A stretch of 22,253 bases of DNA from an uncultured Lachnospiraceae bacterium (GTDB lineage Bacteria; Bacillota; Clostridia; Lachnospirales; Lachnospiraceae), in assembly GCA_900553305.1 (NCBI GenBank), contig USDI01000013.1, forward strand, positions 1-22,253, read 5' to 3'. Below are positions 1 through 7,991 of this stretch, in pieces (position 1 is the stretch's first letter; every line of letters starts with the position of its first letter). The notes beneath the pieces were generated by a model that searched no databases, was not told where the DNA came from, and saw nothing but the letters and a program-made list of their open reading frames with translations. Both the position numbers and the translations under genes were made by a program.

Positions 1-243
1 CTGCTGTAAGTCGTGATCCTGTGAAACGATACCCTTGACAAATCCCATAAATTCTTCGGGTGAAGTCACATCGTAAGCAGAAATATCAATCAGTCTAACC
101 TTGTTATTCAGTTCATACATATGTTTCGCACTCTTGTCTATGTAAACAATGTTACCTGAAACATGCTGAACCTCCGTATTTACTTTGCCTAAAAGATGTT
201 TTGTTTTACCCTTCCCTTTGTTACCTACAATCAGTTGAACCAT
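1..243 (-). CDS. P-loop NTP-binding protein, N-terminal part (cut by window edge)
   Basis: Only the first 81 codons are present; the gene runs off the left edge. The protein begins MVQLIVGNKGKGKTKHLL, and GNKGKGKT at residues 7-14 fits a Walker A nucleotide-binding loop (GxxxxGKT). A hydrophobic strand (NIVYIDKS) and a stretch ending VRLIDISAYDV follow, as expected of the beta strands of a small P-loop NTPase. Similar clostridial proteins are, from memory, sometimes labelled 'twitching motility protein PilT', but nothing here shows a link to pili. The ATG at 243 is chosen because GGAGGG lies 7 bases upstream; an in-frame ATG at 249 touches that site and is too close. It follows dacA but has its own promoter. 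The P-loop call is firm; the cellular role is unknown. Confidence 0.65.
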   Translation of the reverse strand, partial: MVQLIVGNKGKGKTKHLLGKVNTEVQHVSGNIVYIDKSAKHMYELNNKVRLIDISAYDVTSPEEFMGFVKGIVSQDHDLQQ

Positions 244-265
244 TGGCATACCCTCCTATGTAATA

Positions 266-294
266 ATTATAAGTGATTCTATGTGAAAACACAA
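266..294 (-). promoter_or_regulatory. Probable sigma-A promoter for the P-loop gene
   Basis: On the minus strand a perfect -10 hexamer TATAAT (266-271) lies 17 bp from a weak -35 TTGTGT (289-294). It sits directly after the dacA stop codon and about 20 bases before the GGAGGG ribosome binding site, so transcription would start near 258. The -10 and spacing are good and the -35 is poor (three of six consensus bases). No hairpin terminator is visible between dacA and this promoter, so read-through from dacA is also possible. Confidence 0.5.
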
Positions 295-297
295 CTG

Positions 298-1302
298 CTA
301 ATTGCCGATTTGGGATAAGAGATCCGTCATCGAAGTATAGAGATTCTCCCTCGCATCTGCGCGCATAATAATCGAAATATACGGTTTATTCTGCGTATCT
401 CTCGAAAGCAGGATCAGACAATGTCCTGCGGCATCCGTCGTTCCGGTCTTCCCACCAAGTACGGTAATACCGGATGGTGGATCTGCCTTTCCATTCAGAT
501 AATAATTGGTGTTGTTTACGGTAATTTCCTTCTGCGCACCATTCTTATCCTGATATACCGTCGTATAGGAATCCATATGGATGATCTCGCGGAACACCTC
601 AAACTTAATCGCCTCATTCATAATGAGATACATATCATAGGCAGTCGTATAGTGATTGTCAGCCGTAAGCCCATGCGGATTCACAAAATGCGAGTTGGTA
701 GCGCCAAGCGCCAGTGCTTCCTGATTCATCATTTCACAGAAATTCTCAACCGTTCCGCCAACGCCTTCTGCGATCAGTATCGCGGCATCATTTGCCGAAT
801 TAATCAGCAACAGATGAAGCGCCTGGGATAAGGTAAGCTGATCGCCCTCCTTAAGGCCGCATACCTGTGCACCGGATTCCGTAATCTTCACATTGGAGGT
901 TGCGGTAAGAAGCGTATCCTCTGAAGCATTCTTAAGCGCAACAACTGCCGTAAGCACCTTCGTCAGGCTCGCCGGTGACAGCTTCTCATAAATGTTCTTC
1001 GCATAAATGGTGTTATGGTTGTTAATATCGAATAATGCCCCGCTCGATGCCTCCATCAGATCGACGGTATCCGCACGGTAATCACTGTCACTTACACACA
1101 AGTCCCTGGCAAACGGATCTGCGGTATTTTTTTCATCGGAAAATTCCACCACACGGAAGCTGCTGACCTCAGAATCTGCCGTATAGGGGATTTCGTATTT
1201 CTGCATCTGCCCGCAGCCGGTCAGAACAGAAAGCAAAAGACCTCCCAGTATTCCGACACTGAGCATGCGTTTCAAATGCCTGCATTTACTTATACATTTC
1301 AC
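298..1302 (-). CDS. dacA: D-alanyl-D-alanine carboxypeptidase, lipoprotein (peptidase S11, DacA/PBP5 type)
   Basis: Removes the terminal D-Ala from peptidoglycan pentapeptides outside the cell, which limits cross-linking. All three penicillin-binding motifs are visible: SLTK with catalytic Ser112 and Lys115, SAN at 169-171, and KTG at 285-287. The N-terminus has basic residues, a hydrophobic stretch and a lipobox LTGC with Cys30, so the mature protein is probably a lipid-anchored exported enzyme rather than one held by a C-terminal amphipathic helix. The 334 residues are short for the family; the C-terminal PBP5 domain after the transpeptidase fold is missing or minimal. The start at 1302 overlaps the end of mgsA by 17 bases and has only a weak ribosome binding site. 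Met13 (1266) is an alternative that would shorten the signal peptide. It is the last gene of the shape/division cluster. Confidence 0.93.
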   Translation of the reverse strand: MKCISKCRHLKRMLSVGILGGLLLSVLTGCGQMQKYEIPYTADSEVSSFRVVEFSDEKNTADPFARDLCVSDSDYRADTVDLMEASSGALFDINNHNTIYAKNIYEKLSPASLTKVLTAVVALKNASEDTLLTATSNVKITESGAQVCGLKEGDQLTLSQALHLLLINSANDAAILIAEGVGGTVENFCEMMNQEALALGATNSHFVNPHGLTADNHYTTAYDMYLIMNEAIKFEVFREIIHMDSYTTVYQDKNGAQKEITVNNTNYYLNGKADPPSGITVLGGKTGTTDAAGHCLILLSRDTQNKPYISIIMRADARENLYTSMTDLLSQIGN

Positions 1303-1681
1303 GCCACTCTAAATCTCCTCTGTCCAATGACTTAATCAGCAGCTCTGCCGTTGCCAGATTCGTAGCCAGTGGAATGTTGTGCATATCACACAAACGTACA
1401 ACATTGTTTACATCCGGTTCATGATTCTTGGATGTTAACGGATCTCTTAAGAAAATCACAAGATCCATCTGATTGTGTTCAATCTGTGCACCAATCTGCT
1501 GTTCTCCCCCAAGATGACCAGCTAAGAATTTGTGTACATTTAAGTTCGTAACCTCTTCAATCAGCCGTCCGGTTGTGCCGGTGGCATATAAATCATTCTT
1601 ACTTAAAATTCCTCGATACGCGATACAGAAATTCTGCATCAGTTTCTTTTTTGCATCATGTGCAATTAATGCGATATTCAT
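1286..1681 (-). CDS. mgsA: Methylglyoxal synthase
   Basis: Cytoplasmic enzyme converting dihydroxyacetone phosphate to methylglyoxal and phosphate, a bypass of lower glycolysis under phosphate stress. Family landmarks are present: IAHD with Asp9, the phosphate-binding loop ATGTTG (33-38), GG-QQIG (58-64), FLRDP with Asp80, HEPD with His87 and Asp90, and PLATN near the C-terminus. The length (131 residues) is normal. The residue equivalent to E. coli Asp71, the proposed catalytic base in GGDQQ, is Glu60 here, and the preceding SGP is AGH (see findings). The ATG at 1681 has AGGAGG about 10 bases upstream. It sits 49 bp after rodA; a TATAAT at 1723-1728 in that gap may be a weak internal promoter. 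The 3' end overlaps dacA. Identity is certain; activity level is not. Confidence 0.95.
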   Translation of the reverse strand: MNIALIAHDAKKKLMQNFCIAYRGILSKNDLYATGTTGRLIEEVTNLNVHKFLAGHLGGEQQIGAQIEHNQMDLVIFLRDPLTSKNHEPDVNNVVRLCDMHNIPLATNLATAELLIKSLDRGDLEWREMYK

Positions 1682-1730
1682 GCTATGACCCCTCCTGCTT
1701 ATAACCCATCCTAAACAATCTCATTATACA

Positions 1731-2837
1731 TCATTTTTCCTTACATTGTAACCCCACATTTAAAACAAATCCAATTTCAATGAAGGAACATACCAGTGAT
1801 GTCAGACCATAACTCACAAAAGGCAGCGGAAGTCCCGTATTTGGCAGGATATACGTCACAACACCGATGTTGATAAATCCCTGCATGCCAAGCTGTATGC
1901 CTACCCCCGCGGCAATAATCTTCCCGGCAATATCCTTCGCCCTGTGCGAAACCAACAGACACTCCAGTGAAATCAGCAAAAGAAGCACGATTACCGTCAC
2001 CGTTCCGATAAATCCGAATTCCTCTCCGATCACGGCAAAGATAAAGTCAGTCTGCTGTTCGGCGATAAAGTCGGCATTCTTTACGGAACTGATCTCATTG
2101 TTTTTATACCCTTTTCCATATAACTGTCCGGAGCCGATTGCCATTTCGGAATAATACTGCTGATAACCTCCCTCATTTACGGATTCTTCTTTATTAAGGA
2201 AGTCCGTAATACGCCCTTTCTGGTAATCACTTAAAATGGTCTGATCCGGCTGCATAACAAGATAAACAAAAATAATGGCTGCCGGTACCACCACGGCAAG
2301 CACGCCAAGAATCACTTTATAATGGATTCCGGCCGTAAACATGATCGTTACAAATACAAGACATAAAACGATAGTGGTTGAAAGATCCGGCTGTTTCAAA
2401 ACAAGTGCGGTCGGAACCGCAAATAAGACACAACATAAAAAAATCATCTTAAAGGTATTAAACTGCTTATAATGCTTCTGGATAAACTGTGCCAGAAACA
2501 GAATAATCAGGATTTTGGCAAGCTCGGATGGCTGAAACTGGATTCCCGCAATTTTCAGCCATCTCTGCGCACCATTCGCATCTTCTCCCAGAAAAATAAC
2601 CGCAAGAAGCAATGCAATATTCACCACATACATCACCCAGTACAGATTGAGCAGTACCGAGTAATCAAATAACGATAATACAAGCATCAGAACAACACCC
2701 AGCAGAAATCCACCGATCTGGCGGTTCTGCAGGGATGGTTCTGCGCTTCCCACCGCGAAAATTCCAATCACGGCAAGCGCAATAACCATAATCAGCAATT
2801 TAAAATTGTAGTGGCGGATCTTGTATTTAGTAAACAT
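1731..2837 (-). CDS. rodA: SEDS peptidoglycan glycosyltransferase RodA
   Basis: Integral membrane enzyme of the SEDS family (RodA/FtsW/SpoVE) that polymerises lipid II into glycan strands together with a class B penicillin-binding protein. The 368 residues form about ten hydrophobic segments. Signatures seen: FQPSELAKI around 101-109, a long extracytoplasmic loop at about 196-260, QTDFIFAVIGEEFG with the likely catalytic Asp264, and NTGLPLPFVSYG near the C-terminus. The presence of PBP2 and MreBCD genes in the same cluster favours RodA over FtsW or SpoVE. The ATG at 2837 follows the minE stop by five bases, with AGAGG just upstream overlapping the end of minE, which implies translational coupling. 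Confidence 0.92.
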   Translation of the reverse strand: MFTKYKIRHYNFKLLIMVIALAVIGIFAVGSAEPSLQNRQIGGFLLGVVLMLVLSLFDYSVLLNLYWVMYVVNIALLLAVIFLGEDANGAQRWLKIAGIQFQPSELAKILIILFLAQFIQKHYKQFNTFKMIFLCCVLFAVPTALVLKQPDLSTTIVLCLVFVTIMFTAGIHYKVILGVLAVVVPAAIIFVYLVMQPDQTILSDYQKGRITDFLNKEESVNEGGYQQYYSEMAIGSGQLYGKGYKNNEISSVKNADFIAEQQTDFIFAVIGEEFGFIGTVTVIVLLLLISLECLLVSHRAKDIAGKIIAAGVGIQLGMQGFINIGVVTYILPNTGLPLPFVSYGLTSLVCSFIEIGFVLNVGLQCKEK

Positions 2838-2842
2838 TGCTT

Positions 2843-3118
2843 TTAACCTCTGTCATCCTTATGTAAGTCCAGAATCGGGATATTCGCATAAAGCGCCGGC
2901 ATTTTGTTACGTCCTTTGCTGTCGGTTGTCGTGATCTGAATATCCATCGACTGGGTATCAATTTTCATATACTTCGAAATCACCTTGGTAATATCGTTCT
3001 TGATCATTTCAATCATTTCGGCAGAGCAGTTCACTCTGTCGGAGATTAACAGGATCTTCAACCTGTCACGGGCAATTTCCCTTGATTTCTTTCGTCGGAA
3101 TAAATTCTTCATATTCAT
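2843..3118 (-). CDS. minE: Cell division topological specificity factor MinE
   Basis: Displaces MinC from MinD, stimulates MinD ATPase and drives Min oscillation, so that division is blocked at poles and allowed at midcell. The 91-residue protein begins MNMKNLFRRKKS, a short membrane-targeting amphipathic end, then IARDRLKILLISDR, which matches the MinD-interacting helix/strand of MinE. The rest (IKNDITKVISKYMKID, then a beta strand with IQITTT) matches the topological specificity domain. The start at 3118 is preferred because AGGAGG lies 6 bases upstream; a longer frame reaching 3190 would run deep into minD and has no ribosome binding site. The SD overlaps the minD stop codon. A MinE rather than DivIVA type of Min system is typical of some Clostridia. 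Confidence 0.9.
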   Translation of the reverse strand: MNMKNLFRRKKSREIARDRLKILLISDRVNCSAEMIEMIKNDITKVISKYMKIDTQSMDIQITTTDSKGRNKMPALYANIPILDLHKDDRG

Positions 3119-3124
3119 GGCTGC

Positions 3125-3130
3125 CCTCCT
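3125..3130 (-). promoter_or_regulatory. minE ribosome binding site
   Basis: AGGAGG on the minus strand, 6 bases before the ATG at 3118. It shares bases with the TAG stop of minD (3129-3131), so minE translation is probably coupled to minD. This site decides the minE start against a longer in-frame extension. Confidence 0.8.
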
Positions 3131-3920
3131 AATTCCTGTGGAATATTCCGGACACCTTCGTCCAGAAGGAAACATTACGTTCCAGATCAAGGAAAGGAAC
3201 CTCTTTACCTGTTACACGGTAACAGATATTCTGGTAGGCACGTCCTGCAAGGGTGTGGTCTCCGACAAGCGGTTCTCCCTGATTGGTTGCAATTACCACA
3301 TTTTCATCATCGGGCACAATTCCGATCAGATTGAGTGCCAGAATGTCTACAACATCCTGCGAGCTCATCATTTCACCGCGCTTTACCATATCGTACCGCA
3401 GCCTGTTGATAATAAGATCGATCTGCCGGAATTCGCTGGCTTCGAGAAGTCCGACAATCCGGTCTGCATCACGGATTGCAGAAACCTCCGGTGTTGTTAC
3501 CACAAGCGCCCGGTCAGCCCCTGCGATTGCATTCTGAAAGCCCTGTTCGATCCCGGCAGGACAGTCAAGAATGATGTAATCGAACTGCTCCTTCAACTGG
3601 TGTATCAGCTTCACCATCTGCTCCGGCCGGACCGCCGTTTTATCTTTTGTCTGTGCAGAAGGCATGAGATACAGGCTCGGATGTCGCTTGTCCTTAATCA
3701 GTGCCTGCTTGATTCTGCATTTTCCTTCGATTACGTCTACCAGATTATAGACAATCCTGTTTTCCAGTCCCATGACAACATCCAGATTCCGTAATCCGAT
3801 GTCTGTGTCGATCAGCACGACACGTTTGCCCATGGCAGCAAGACCTGTTCCTACGTTTGCAGATGTGGTGGTCTTTCCCACACCGCCTTTCCCGGATGTG
3901 ACGACAATTACTTCACTCAT
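3129..3920 (-). CDS. minD: Septum site-determining ATPase MinD
   Basis: Membrane-cycling ATPase that recruits MinC to the membrane and is released by MinE. The deviant Walker A motif GKGGVGKTT is at residues 10-18, with the signature Lys11 and Lys16 of the ParA/MinD group. DTDIGLRNLDVVMG (switch I region) and a Walker B strand YIILDCPAG follow. The C-terminus ends NVSFWTKVSGIFHRN, an amphipathic helix consistent with the membrane-targeting sequence. The length of 263 residues is normal. The ATG at 3920 has AAGGAG seven bases upstream. It lies between minC (47 bp gap) and minE. Confidence 0.96.
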   Translation of the reverse strand: MSEVIVVTSGKGGVGKTTTSANVGTGLAAMGKRVVLIDTDIGLRNLDVVMGLENRIVYNLVDVIEGKCRIKQALIKDKRHPSLYLMPSAQTKDKTAVRPEQMVKLIHQLKEQFDYIILDCPAGIEQGFQNAIAGADRALVVTTPEVSAIRDADRIVGLLEASEFRQIDLIINRLRYDMVKRGEMMSSQDVVDILALNLIGIVPDDENVVIATNQGEPLVGDHTLAGRAYQNICYRVTGKEVPFLDLERNVSFWTKVSGIFHRN

Positions 3921-3967
3921 AAAAGCTCTCCTTTAATGAATTATTAGCCGTCCCCTGGGGAATTGGT

Positions 3968-4660
3968 TTATTCCAATGAATCCATTGGTAATTCACCCAG
4001 TAATTCTTTCGTAATGGGATCCAACTGGATTCTTTTGTTCTTTACGTGTGCAATCTGCGGCTGTACCTTAGGCTTAATGGACCATCGGGACTTTTCTTTG
4101 CTCTTATAAATATAATCCCCGATTTTAAGCTTCTGCGGAGACATTTCAAGGGCTGCCACAAAATGCTCCTCCGACCCGGATGCTCCGGCATAGGCTTCCC
4201 CGAACAATCCTCCGAGAACAATGATGTCCTTTGTCGAAATAACAGAGGAGCCCGGATACACATCCCCGATCACAACGATACTCGAAGAAGTTTCAAGTAC
4301 CTGTCCGTTTTTCAGTGTTCCACGGTAAAACTGTCCATTGCCGTTTCCTTCTTCCCCGTTCAGGTTCTCTGCCTGGGTAATGGCCCGGAAAAAGTTCTGG
4401 TTCGTTTCTTCGTCCTCTCCGACCAGACAGATAATCTGTAAGTCGGAATTCGAAGTAACCGCATCAATAATCTGAATCTCTTCTTCTTCGGTTAAGGTTC
4501 TTCCCTTAATAGCAAGTGCCATCTTCGCATCTTTGAAAAAAGCTCTTGACTCGCTGAATTTTCCAGCAACATCTATTAATAAATCAGCAAAGGGCATCTC
4601 AGGATCGAGATGCAGCACAATGCCGTTTGGAAAGCTTTTGATTAAACAGGAATTATTCAA
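3968..4660 (-). CDS. minC: Septum site-determining protein MinC
   Basis: FtsZ polymerisation inhibitor, positioned by MinD. Two parts can be seen: an N-terminal alpha/beta domain (about 1-95) that in the family contacts FtsZ, a glycine/asparagine-rich linker (GEEGNGNGQ, about 102-110), then a C-terminal right-handed beta-helix domain (about 110-187) with FYRGTLKNGQ and SSIVVIGDVYPGSSV typical of MinC. A tail of about 40 polar residues follows, longer than in many homologues. The start is TTG at 4660, supported by AAGGAAGGA six bases upstream; no ATG is available in this part of the frame. It follows mrdA after 21 bp and opens the min trio. Confidence 0.92.
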   Translation of the reverse strand: MNNSCLIKSFPNGIVLHLDPEMPFADLLIDVAGKFSESRAFFKDAKMALAIKGRTLTEEEEIQIIDAVTSNSDLQIICLVGEDEETNQNFFRAITQAENLNGEEGNGNGQFYRGTLKNGQVLETSSSIVVIGDVYPGSSVISTKDIIVLGGLFGEAYAGASGSEEHFVAALEMSPQKLKIGDYIYKSKEKSRWSIKPKVQPQIAHVKNKRIQLDPITKELLGELPMDSLE

Positions 4661-4681
4661 AACTATCCTTCCTTTCTTACA

Positions 4682-7534
4682 CTAATCATTTGCTTCAATC
4701 ACACCGGTGATCTGTGATGCGGTTCCGGTGATGACTTCATCTTCCTCTGCCAGATCAAAGTAGTATTTCAGGACTTCTTTGGTCATACGCGCCGCATAGG
4801 TGGAAGTATAACCATAGGCAATTCTGGTTGCCACGGCGATCTCCGGCTGCTCATATGGTGCATAACACACAAATAATGCATGGTTGCCACGATTCTTGTT
4901 TTCTTCGGCAGTACCGGTCTTTCCGGCAACCTTAATGCCAAGATCGTTGTAATAGCTTTTGCTTTCAATCACCTTACGCATACCCTGATGGATCGCATTC
5001 CAGTAAGAGGAATCCATGTTGATGGTATTGCGGACCGTTGCATGGTTATCGGTAAGCACAATGCCGCTCCGGTCGGTAATCTTATCAACCAGTGTCAGAT
5101 TATAACAGGTTCCGCTGTTGGCAAGGGTGGTTACATACCGGGCAAGCCCTACGGTAGAATAGTTATTCGTACCCTGTCCGATTGCAGACCGGACCGCATC
5201 TTCGGTCGATACGGTAGGCGCAGACTCTTCAATCTCAATGCCGGTTGTTTCCGTCAGACCATACAGATCTGCGTAATTGCGGATTTTTTCAAGTCCCAGT
5301 TCACTGGAATAGCTGTCTCCCTCTGTACCAAGCTGATAACCAACCTCGTAAAAGAACATATTACAGGAATGATTAATTGCTTCCGTCACATTTAAAGAGC
5401 CGTGGTGTCCCAGACAGCTTGCCGGAGGCGTAATCTTATCGAACAATCCGTTACAGAAAAGAGTGGACCGTGGAGTTATGATTCCTTCCATAAGTCCCGC
5501 CGTTGCCGATACCATCTTAAACGTAGATCCCGGTGCAGTCATCTGTCTGGTTGCATAATTGATCATCGGTGTTGACTGGTCATTCAAAAGACTGTTAAAG
5601 TATTCCGCATCGACACCGTTTGCCATCTTGTTGTTGTCGTATCCCGGATAGGACACAAGGGCAAGCACATCCCCGGTGTTGACATCCGTAATAACCATGG
5701 ATGCGGAATGCGGATCAAGGGCAAGCTGTGCCGGTGTGATATCCAGATTCTGGATCCGGTTCATCATAAACGCATAGGCAGTCATACTGCCATTTAAAAA
5801 GCGCTGTTCTTCTTCTTCATCAATATCAATAATATCCTGTTCCAGTAACAGTTTACAGATCTGTGTGCCATTGATGATATCGCCTTTAAGCATGTACTTA
5901 TAGACCTTTTTCGTATAGGCCAGATCGTTGTCAAGCTGCTCGAAAATATAATCGACAATCTTTAAATAAATCTCTTCGGATTCGGAATACTGCTTGCTTA
6001 AGTTCAGCTTCGAAACATCAATCCAGTTCTTGGAAATACAATAATTGAGGTACTCGTTCAGACTGATGACCTCATCCCTCGTCCATGCGATATAGGTTTC
6101 ATCCGAGGTATCGACCACATCCCGCATGAGAATTCCATTATTATATAAAAGCTCGGCAATATAGCTTTCGTATACCTGATATTCTAAGGAGAGCTTTTCA
6201 TAAGGAGTCTTCGTATCAATCAGTTCTGTCCGTAACCGGCTGAAGGTCTCTGCCTTACGCTCCTCAAACCGTTCCGCCACAAGCTTCTCGGTTTCTCCGG
6301 CGTTTGGATCGGTAAAATGGCTGATGTCAATCACGTTATTATCAAGCAGCGCAAAGTAAACATCATAAATCGGAATCTTGATCTTACTGCTGGTTACCTT
6401 GGACGCATCAAAGTCCTTGGCATTGATAATATTCGTGTAAAGAATACTGGCAAGTTCTTCTTCCAGAATCTTATAAGTTGCGATCTGCAGATCCTTGTCA
6501 ATCGTCAGATAAACGTCATTCCCCGCAATCGGCTCATGGTAATCGGTCGTTTCGGTCACCTTACCGACACTGTTTACGAAAATGGTTTCGCTTCCCTTGA
6601 TTCCCTGAAGCTGGGTTTCCATGGACTTCTCAATGCCAAGCTTTCCGACGGTATCATTCATGTCGTAATTGGCGTTCTGCGCCTGCAGCTCTTCCAGTTC
6701 ATCCGTGGAAACCTTGCCGGTGTATCCGATGATGTGCGCAAAGTACACACTGTCCGCATATTTCCGGATGGTATCCTCTACAATGGAAACGCCCTCTAAA
6801 ATGTCGTTATTCTCCATAACAACAGCCACTGTCTCTTCACTGACATCCGTTGCTACCGTTGTTGCAATATATTTCTGATAGGAATTGCTGTTCATATCGT
6901 AACGGATCGTAAGGATCTTAAGGACATCACTCTTACTGTAACCTGCCCCGGGCACAAACTCATCCGATGCCGTATCCCTTGTATATTCCCCGATCCGGAA
7001 CCGCTTCCAGCCGCACAGATAGTCCACGACCTCCTGTGCCGTAGCGGTACTCTGCTTTTCTTCCAGGTCCTCGATGTTGCGCTTACCGTATACATCGGCA
7101 AGAAATCGTTTGAGTGCGGTTCCTTCCACGGTAAATACATAATGATTATTCTTATCCAATGTAATTTTAAAGTCACTGACAATATGATCGCCGTTTTTTT
7201 CAATCATCTGAACCAGCGTATGAATCGTGGTATTCAGGTTATAATCCTTCATCTTTCCGCTTTCATACACGTCCTCGATCGTAACCGAGTGCGCCAGTTC
7301 GTTATAGGCCAGCAGGTTTCCGTTCCGGTCATAAATACAGCCGCGGCTTCCTGCAATCGTCCGTTCCTTTTTGATCTTCATCTGGAAGGAATCGATATAG
7401 TCCTCGCCATGTACAATCTGAAGATCAAACACGCGGTAAATCATTCCGCCTCCGACCACAAGGATCAGGAGAATGAGAATAAATTCCCGGGAGGTAATCA
7501 TATTCAGAAACTTTTCTTTAAAATGCTCAAACAA
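4682..7534 (-). CDS. mrdA: Penicillin-binding protein 2, class B elongation transpeptidase
   Basis: Cross-links glycan strands made by RodA during lateral wall growth. The protein is membrane anchored (hydrophobic segment about 18-33), then has the class B dimerisation region with RGCIYDRNGNLLA (64-76) and VGKLGIEKSMETQLQG (296-311). Transpeptidase motifs are STFK with Ser670 and Lys673, SCN at 723-725 and KTGT at 872-875. The 950 residues are unusually long: about 250 mostly charged, helical residues (358-608) lie between DLQIATYKILEEE and SMVITDVNTGDVLALVSYPG, which are close together in ordinary PBP2. The start is TTG at 7534, overlapping the mreD end by 8 bases, with AGGAG 11 bases upstream; Met12 at 7501 is a weaker option. 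Its place between mreD and minC supports an elongasome role. Confidence 0.94.
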   Translation of the reverse strand: MFEHFKEKFLNMITSREFILILLILVVGGGMIYRVFDLQIVHGEDYIDSFQMKIKKERTIAGSRGCIYDRNGNLLAYNELAHSVTIEDVYESGKMKDYNLNTTIHTLVQMIEKNGDHIVSDFKITLDKNNHYVFTVEGTALKRFLADVYGKRNIEDLEEKQSTATAQEVVDYLCGWKRFRIGEYTRDTASDEFVPGAGYSKSDVLKILTIRYDMNSNSYQKYIATTVATDVSEETVAVVMENNDILEGVSIVEDTIRKYADSVYFAHIIGYTGKVSTDELEELQAQNANYDMNDTVGKLGIEKSMETQLQGIKGSETIFVNSVGKVTETTDYHEPIAGNDVYLTIDKDLQIATYKILEEELASILYTNIINAKDFDASKVTSSKIKIPIYDVYFALLDNNVIDISHFTDPNAGETEKLVAERFEERKAETFSRLRTELIDTKTPYEKLSLEYQVYESYIAELLYNNGILMRDVVDTSDETYIAWTRDEVISLNEYLNYCISKNWIDVSKLNLSKQYSESEEIYLKIVDYIFEQLDNDLAYTKKVYKYMLKGDIINGTQICKLLLEQDIIDIDEEEEQRFLNGSMTAYAFMMNRIQNLDITPAQLALDPHSASMVITDVNTGDVLALVSYPGYDNNKMANGVDAEYFNSLLNDQSTPMINYATRQMTAPGSTFKMVSATAGLMEGIITPRSTLFCNGLFDKITPPASCLGHHGSLNVTEAINHSCNMFFYEVGYQLGTEGDSYSSELGLEKIRNYADLYGLTETTGIEIEESAPTVSTEDAVRSAIGQGTNNYSTVGLARYVTTLANSGTCYNLTLVDKITDRSGIVLTDNHATVRNTINMDSSYWNAIHQGMRKVIESKSYYNDLGIKVAGKTGTAEENKNRGNHALFVCYAPYEQPEIAVATRIAYGYTSTYAARMTKEVLKYYFDLAEEDEVITGTASQITGVIEAND
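5711..6463 (-). other. Long insertion within PBP2 before the transpeptidase core
   Basis: Encodes roughly residues 358-608 of MrdA. It is rich in Glu, Asp, Lys, Tyr and Leu and looks helical, with repeated amphipathic stretches such as AERFEERKAETFSRLRTEL and VDYIFEQLDNDLAY. In E. coli-type PBP2 the flanking segments are nearly adjacent. The reading frame is continuous and codon use resembles the rest of the gene, so this is a domain rather than an artefact. I recall extended PBP2 proteins in related Clostridia but cannot check alignments; boundaries are approximate. Confidence 0.6.
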
Positions 7535-7991
7535 ATTTCCGACTACTCCTTTGCTCTTCTTCCTCCATCCGGTTGTTCATCCACAGAATAAACGGATAAA
7601 ACAACAGGGTTACAAGGAGCGTGTAAACCGTCTCCGGAACGATAATATGTACCAGATAATAACTGAAATGGAATCGTCCGCGGAGCATGAACAATGTCAG
7701 ATAATACAGTATTCCGTATGACAGGTCACTGACGAAAATCGAAATCAACGGCAGCTTAATGTCATCCGGATAAAAAACATGGTGGAATTGTCCATTCAGA
7801 TAGCCAATATACATATAGATCAATGCATTCAGACCAATAACAGATCCGAAAAAGATATCACAGAGCAGACCACTGAAGAAACCGGTCAGCAGTCCTGCTT
7901 TCTTCCCCCTCATAAAACCATAGGATGCCGTCAGTACAATCATCAGGTTCGGTACCGACCTCGTAGGATGCGAAGCGGCAAGCGTTGTCAC
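7527..7991 (-). CDS. mreD: Rod shape-determining protein MreD, main frame (5' end frameshifted)
   Basis: Small polytopic membrane partner of MreC in the elongasome. This frame gives 154 residues starting at a GTG: SVPNLMIVLTASYGFMRGKKAGLLTGFFSGLLCDIFFG is typical MreD (quoted in overlapping parts: PNLMIVLTASYGFMRGKK, then GLLTGFFSGLLCDIFFG), followed by three or four more hydrophobic segments and a charged tail. What is missing is the first transmembrane helix; it is encoded just upstream (7988-8050) in another frame. The two frames meet at a GTGA overlap, so either one base is missing in AAAGGG around 7991-7996 or this part is made by re-initiation at GTG. No good ribosome binding site precedes this GTG. 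The 3' end overlaps mrdA. Family identity is secure; whether the gene is intact in the organism is not. Confidence 0.82.
   Translation of the reverse strand: MTTLAASHPTRSVPNLMIVLTASYGFMRGKKAGLLTGFFSGLLCDIFFGSVIGLNALIYMYIGYLNGQFHHVFYPDDIKLPLISIFVSDLSYGILYYLTLFMLRGRFHFSYYLVHIIVPETVYTLLVTLLFYPFILWMNNRMEEEEQRSSRKFV

Noticed and set aside
3119..3190. N-terminal extension of MinE
   Set aside because: It runs into minD coding sequence, has no ribosome binding site, and family MinE begins at the short basic N-terminus supported by AGGAGG at 3125-3130.
2985..3794. 269-codon open frame on the plus strand
   Set aside because: It is antisense to minD and minE, both certain genes, and its translation resembles no protein family. 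The same holds for the plus-strand frames at 4880-5395, 12840-13484 and 14048-14665.
3951..3961. Palindrome TCCCCTGGGGA between minC and minD as a terminator
   Set aside because: The one-base centre cannot form a stable hairpin loop, and no U-run follows; minD clearly belongs to the same transcript.
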